Source of the DNA: Desulfovibrio sp. UBA4079 | GTDB taxonomy: Bacteria > Desulfobacterota > Desulfovibrionia > Desulfovibrionales > Desulfovibrionaceae | NCBI GenBank assembly: GCA_002382645.1 | Contig: DFYP01000080.1 | Span: forward strand, 740 to 27,006 | Length of the DNA: 26,267 bases | Direction: 5' to 3' | Shown here: positions 23,569 through 26,267 of the stretch, piece by piece | Layout: every line of letters starts with the position of its first letter | How positions within the stretch are numbered: position 1 is the first letter of the stretch | Notes under the pieces: model-generated | What the model saw: only the letters and a program-made list of their open reading frames with translations | Database searches by the model: none | Told to the model about the DNA's origin: nothing | Program-made: the position numbers and the translations under genes

Positions 23569-24615
23569 CTACGCGGTCTTGGCGCCCGGGCGGCCGAAGC
23601 GGGCGATTTCGCTGTTGGCCTCGAGGTCCCGTTCGATGTGCTGGTGCGCCTTGTTGGCAGTGAAGGTCGCGGCCATGCGGATGGCGTTGGTGATGGCCTT
23701 CACGTTGCTCGAGCCGTGGCAGACGATGACGATGCCCTTGAGACCCAGGAGCGGGGCTCCGCCGTACTCGGCGTAGTCCACCAGTTTGGCGAAGCGGGTC
23801 AGGGCTCCCAGGGAGAGCAGGGTGCCGAGCTTGGACATGAGGCCGCGCTTGAGCTCGCCCTTGAGCAGGTTGCCGAAGCTGCGGGCCAGGCCCTCGGAGA
23901 GCTTCAGGGCCACGTTGCCCACAAAGCCGTCGCAGACCACTACGTCGTAGTTGCCCACGAAGATGTCGCGGCCCTCGGCGTTGCCGATGAAGTTGAGCGA
24001 GGACTTGCGCAGGAGGTCGAAGGCCTCCTTGACCACGGAATTGCCCTTGCCCTCTTCCTCGCCGATGGACAAGAGGCCCACGCGCGGCTTGGGCACGCCG
24101 AGCACGTCGCGGGCCAGCACGTCGGCCATGATCGCGAACTGGGCCAGGTGGAAGGCCTTGGAGTCCACGTTGGCGCCCACGTCGATGAGGATGCAGGGGC
24201 GCTGCTCCGTGGGCATGATCCCGGCCAGGGCCGGGCGGTCGATGCCCGCGATGCGGCCCACGGTGAACATGCCGCAGGCCACCACGGCGCCGGAATTGCC
24301 CGCGCTGACCACGCCGTCGGCCTGGCCTTCCTTGACCAGGCGGCAGGCCACCTGGATGGAGGAGTCCTTTTTGCGGCGCAGGGCGTCCGAGGGCTTCTCG
24401 TCCATGCCCACCACCTGGGAGGCGTGGACCACGTGGATGTCGAGGCCCGCAGTCTTGCACCGCGAGAGTTCGTCGCGGATCTGGGCTTCGTCGCCCACCA
24501 GGATGGCCCCGGCGCCCGTCTCCGCGGCGCGCACGGCCGCGGGTACGTTGACGCGGGGCCCAAAATCGCCGCCCATGGCGTCGACGGCGATGCGCGGCGC
24601 CTTATTGAGCATCAC
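23569..24615 (-). CDS. plsX: Phosphate acyltransferase PlsX
   Basis: Makes acyl-phosphate from acyl-ACP, the acyl donor for the first step of phospholipid synthesis at the membrane surface (348 aa). Typical motifs: RIAVDAMGGDFGPRVNVPAA at the start, AILVGDEAQI, VVSAGNSGAVVACGMF, ILIDVGANVD and NIGEE-like LLSIGEEEGKGN. The frame opens with GTG followed at once by ATG (24612). Either start overlaps the end of rpmF by about 11-14 bases. The family name is secure. Confidence 0.97.
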   Translation of the reverse strand: MMLNKAPRIAVDAMGGDFGPRVNVPAAVRAAETGAGAILVGDEAQIRDELSRCKTAGLDIHVVHASQVVGMDEKPSDALRRKKDSSIQVACRLVKEGQADGVVSAGNSGAVVACGMFTVGRIAGIDRPALAGIMPTEQRPCILIDVGANVDSKAFHLAQFAIMADVLARDVLGVPKPRVGLLSIGEEEGKGNSVVKEAFDLLRKSSLNFIGNAEGRDIFVGNYDVVVCDGFVGNVALKLSEGLARSFGNLLKGELKRGLMSKLGTLLSLGALTRFAKLVDYAEYGGAPLLGLKGIVIVCHGSSNVKAITNAIRMAATFTANKAHQHIERDLEANSEIARFGRPGAKTA

Positions 24616-24784
24616 CGGCGGTCGTCACCTTGCGGCCCTTGTAGTTGCCGCACACCGGGCAGGCGCGGTGGGAGAGGGTCGGCTCGCCGCACTCGCAGTA
24701 GATGACGTTGGGCACGGCCACGTGGTCGTGGGAGCGCCGCATGTTGCGCCGGGACTTGGAAGTCTTCTTTTTCGGTTGAGCCAT
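24602..24784 (-). CDS. rpmF: 50S ribosomal protein L32
   Basis: 60-residue ribosomal protein. It begins MAQPKKKTSKSRRNMRRSHDH, the L32 hallmark. The zinc-ribbon pairs (CECG and CPVCG) are kept, so this is the zinc-binding form. GAGGAG precedes the ATG. It sits between the DUF177 gene and plsX, a widely conserved trio, and its stop codon overlaps the plsX start. Confidence 0.98.
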   Translation of the reverse strand: MAQPKKKTSKSRRNMRRSHDHVAVPNVIYCECGEPTLSHRACPVCGNYKGRKVTTAGDAQ

Positions 24785-24850
24785 GACGTGATCTCCTCTG
24801 GTTCAGGGAATATCGTGATTCGCTCCCGGGGGCAATGCAAACCGGGACGG

Positions 24851-25369
24851 TTACGAAATCTTCAGATTCCGGAACGGGGCCAGGCGCGGGTCGTCCCCGG
24901 CCTCGGAACAGCCGCATTCGCGGAAATTGCGGTTTCCGCCGCATTTGGGGCAGAGCCCCTTGCAGTCCTCCTGGCAGAGCGGGTTCTCCGGCAGGGCCAG
25001 GACGAACTGCTCCCAGAGCACCGCGCCCAGGTCCAGGCGCAGCTGGCCGCCTTCGGACACCACCCGGGCCTCCTCGGCCGCGCCGCCCTCGCCGCCGGTC
25101 TCCTCGAAGACCTCGAACTCCTCATCCAGGGCCTGTTCGAAGTCCTCGGAGCAACGGCCGCAGGGCAGGATCGCCGCGCCGGAAAGCCTGCCGCGCACCA
25201 GGGCGCCGTTGTCCTGGGGGAGCACCGTGACCTCGGCCGTGAGCGGCCGGGCCAGCACGGCCCGCAGGCCGAAGGCCTCCAGGGATTCCTTCCAGAAGCC
25301 CTGGTCCGCAAAAGAAAACTCCCGGCCTTCAGCCGGGATGTCGGCCAACTCCACCCATATTTTGGACAT
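24851..25369 (-). CDS. DUF177 (YceD-type) protein
   Basis: 172-residue protein of the DUF177 family, whose E. coli member YceD lies next to rpmF and is thought to aid 23S rRNA or ribosome accumulation. The conserved CGRC (Cys70, Cys73) in the middle and a C-terminal CKGLCPKCG (136-144) support the family. There is a further cysteine cluster, NRNFRECGC, which could bind zinc. I chose the ATG at 25369 (MSKIWVELAD) behind GCGAGGG; the longer frame would start beyond the likely promoter. It is the first gene of the long minus-strand run. Confidence 0.92.
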   Translation of the reverse strand: MSKIWVELADIPAEGREFSFADQGFWKESLEAFGLRAVLARPLTAEVTVLPQDNGALVRGRLSGAAILPCGRCSEDFEQALDEEFEVFEETGGEGGAAEEARVVSEGGQLRLDLGAVLWEQFVLALPENPLCQEDCKGLCPKCGGNRNFRECGCSEAGDDPRLAPFRNLKIS

Positions 25370-25388
25370 GTAACCCTCGCAACCGACC

Positions 25389-25417
25389 CCTCTAGCCGCG
25401 CCCCCTGTCCTTGTCAA
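25389..25417 (-). promoter_or_regulatory. Candidate sigma-70-type promoter for the DUF177-fab run
   Basis: Minus strand: TTGACA (25417-25412), 17-base spacer, TAGAGG (25394-25389). The -35 is perfect; the -10 matches three of six, including the key TA and A positions. The predicted start is about 13 bases before the DUF177 ATG. Confidence 0.5.
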
Positions 25418-25428
25418 GAAAAAAGCCC

Positions 25429-25457
25429 TTGCGTTTTGCCGTGCGAAGGTTTACAGA
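25429..25457 (+). promoter_or_regulatory. Weak candidate promoter for rpmB
   Basis: TTGCGT (25429-25434), 17-base spacer, TACAGA (25452-25457). Spacing is ideal but both boxes are only partial matches. It would give a leader of about 70 bases. Confidence 0.35.
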
Positions 25458-25536
25458 TTCCCTTCCCCGCGACCGGGAGCCCCCTCCGGCCGGGTCCAAG
25501 ACGAAGAACGACGCCACGCGCGCGAGGAGGTTTTCC

Positions 25537-25752
25537 ATGTCCCAGATTTGCGATATCTGCGGGAAGATTCCCCATTCCGGCAACAACGTGAGCCACGCCA
25601 ACAACAAGACCAAGCGCCGCTTTCTGCCCAACCTCCAGAAAGTGCGCCACCAGGCTCCCAACGGCCAGGTCATGACCGTCAGCGCCTGCACCCGCTGCAT
25701 CCGTTCCGGTGCGGTGGTCAAGCCGGTCAAGCGGACCGTGGCGGCTGAGTAG
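25537..25752 (+). CDS. rpmB: 50S ribosomal protein L28
   Basis: 71-residue ribosomal protein, transcribed away from the rest. MSQICDICGK and SACTRCIRSG give two cysteine pairs, so this is the zinc-binding form. HSGNNVSHANNKTKRRFLPNLQ is the family core. GAGGAGG lies six bases before the ATG. A strong terminator follows, so it is probably monocistronic. Confidence 0.98.
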   Translation: MSQICDICGKIPHSGNNVSHANNKTKRRFLPNLQKVRHQAPNGQVMTVSACTRCIRSGAVVKPVKRTVAAE

Positions 25753-25782
25753 CTTCCCCGCGAGAAAAGACGACGCGAGTGA

Positions 25783-25811
25783 GCCCCGGCCGCAAGGCCG
25801 GGGCTTTTTTT
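25783..25811 (+). terminator. Rho-independent terminator after rpmB
   Basis: GCCCCGGCC (25783-25791), GCAA tetraloop, GGCCGGGGC (25796-25804): a perfect 9-bp stem, followed by seven T. Textbook intrinsic terminator on the plus strand. Confidence 0.93.
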
Positions 25812-25836
25812 CACCCGAACCGCAAAGGAGACCATC

Positions 25837-26267
25837 ATGTCCGCGGAACGCGAGGCCCAGAAACTCATGGGAGCGGGTTGGCTCTGCGCCGAGAGCGTGC
25901 TCATGGCCGTGACCCGGGCCCGGGGCCTGGAATCCCCGCTCATTCCGCGCATGGCCACGGCCTTCTGCTCCGGGCTTTCGCGCACCTGCGGCACCTGCGG
26001 CGCGGTGAGCGGCGGGATCCTGGCCATCAGCCTGCTGGCCGGCCGCGACACCCCGGAGCGCGAGCTCCTGGACCTGGCCTACGCCCCGACGCAGGAGTTC
26101 GTGGAGGGTTTCCTGGCGGCCTACGAGTCCCTCAACTGTTTCGACATCACGGGCTGCGACTTCCGCACCCCCGAGGGCCAGGCCCGCTACAAGGAGGCCA
26201 ACCTCAAGGAGACCTGCCTGGAGTGCGTGGTCCTGGCCACGCGCCTGGCCCTGCAGGCCCTGGAGAA
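25837..26267 (+). CDS. C_GCAxxG_C_C family protein (3' end outside window)
   Basis: 143 complete codons of an open frame that runs off the window. The protein begins MSAEREAQKLMGAGWLCAES. Its eight cysteines are at residues 17, 44, 51, 54, 101, 107, 127 and 130, including CGTCGAVSGGILA and CFDITGCDF and CLEC. This spacing fits the C_GCAxxG_C_C family, small putative redox or metal-binding proteins common in anaerobes, with no known reaction. Start ATG is supported by AAAGGAG six bases upstream and lies just past the rpmB terminator. Probably near complete, since CLEC is usually close to the end of these proteins. Confidence 0.85.
   Translation, partial: MSAEREAQKLMGAGWLCAESVLMAVTRARGLESPLIPRMATAFCSGLSRTCGTCGAVSGGILAISLLAGRDTPERELLDLAYAPTQEFVEGFLAAYESLNCFDITGCDFRTPEGQARYKEANLKETCLECVVLATRLALQALE

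Larger units (their letters stand above)
25370..25536. promoter_or_regulatory. Divergent promoter region between DUF177 and rpmB
   Basis: Contains outward-facing candidate promoters for both strands and the 5' leader of rpmB. No gene is seen here. Confidence 0.7.

Overview
The window is high-GC bacterial DNA packed almost entirely on the minus strand. It reads right to left as a long run of housekeeping genes. The gene content and order suggest a Desulfovibrio-like sulfate reducer (Desulfovibrionaceae/Desulfovibrionales). The order is DUF177-rpmF-plsX-fabH-fabG-acpP-fabF-glyA-dCMP deaminase-ribD-ribE ... ribBA-ribH-nusB-leuS-lptE-holA-radC-acyP-lon, with rpmB divergent. This assignment is inferred from memory of gene order, not from a search. 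An LptE lipoprotein indicates a Gram-negative envelope.

Right end (25.4-26.3 kb): rpmB (L28, zinc-ribbon type) and a truncated C_GCAxxG_C_C-type cysteine protein are the only plus-strand genes, separated by a strong terminator. A divergent region (25370-25536) carries a good candidate promoter for the minus-strand run. From 25.4 down to 20.1 kb lies the phospholipid/fatty-acid block: DUF177, L32, PlsX, FabH, FabG, AcpP, FabF. GlyA, a dCMP-deaminase family enzyme, RibD and RibE follow down to 16.6 kb. Spacing is tight, with start/stop overlaps and Shine-Dalgarno sites embedded in upstream stop codons.

Middle (8.6-16.6 kb): the riboflavin genes are split. Between ribE and ribBA sit a PAS-PAS-GAF-like protein (438 aa) and then a separately promoted cassette. 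The cassette encodes a FadR-type GntR regulator, a 99-aa unknown protein, an 11-helix membrane protein of no recognised family, a Tat-exported metallo-beta-lactamase-fold hydrolase (COG1237-like), a CobW/COG0523 metallochaperone-like GTPase with a large unrecognised N-terminal domain, and a GT-A-like glycosyltransferase. The leader of the regulator carries two FadR-type palindromes (ATTGG-N5-CCAAT) whose centres are 105 bp apart. This cassette is the best candidate here for an undescribed system: a regulated, membrane- and periplasm-facing module with a possible dedicated metal-delivery GTPase.

Left end (0-8.6 kb): ribBA and ribH complete the riboflavin route. NusB, LeuRS, LptE, DNA polymerase III delta, RadC and acylphosphatase follow, then a terminator and the N-terminal 432 residues of Lon, which runs off the window.

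No tRNA, rRNA, CRISPR array or insertion sequence was seen. The longest non-coding stretches are 15056-15259 and 8565-8742, both described below. No stretch longer than 300 bases lacks a gene.
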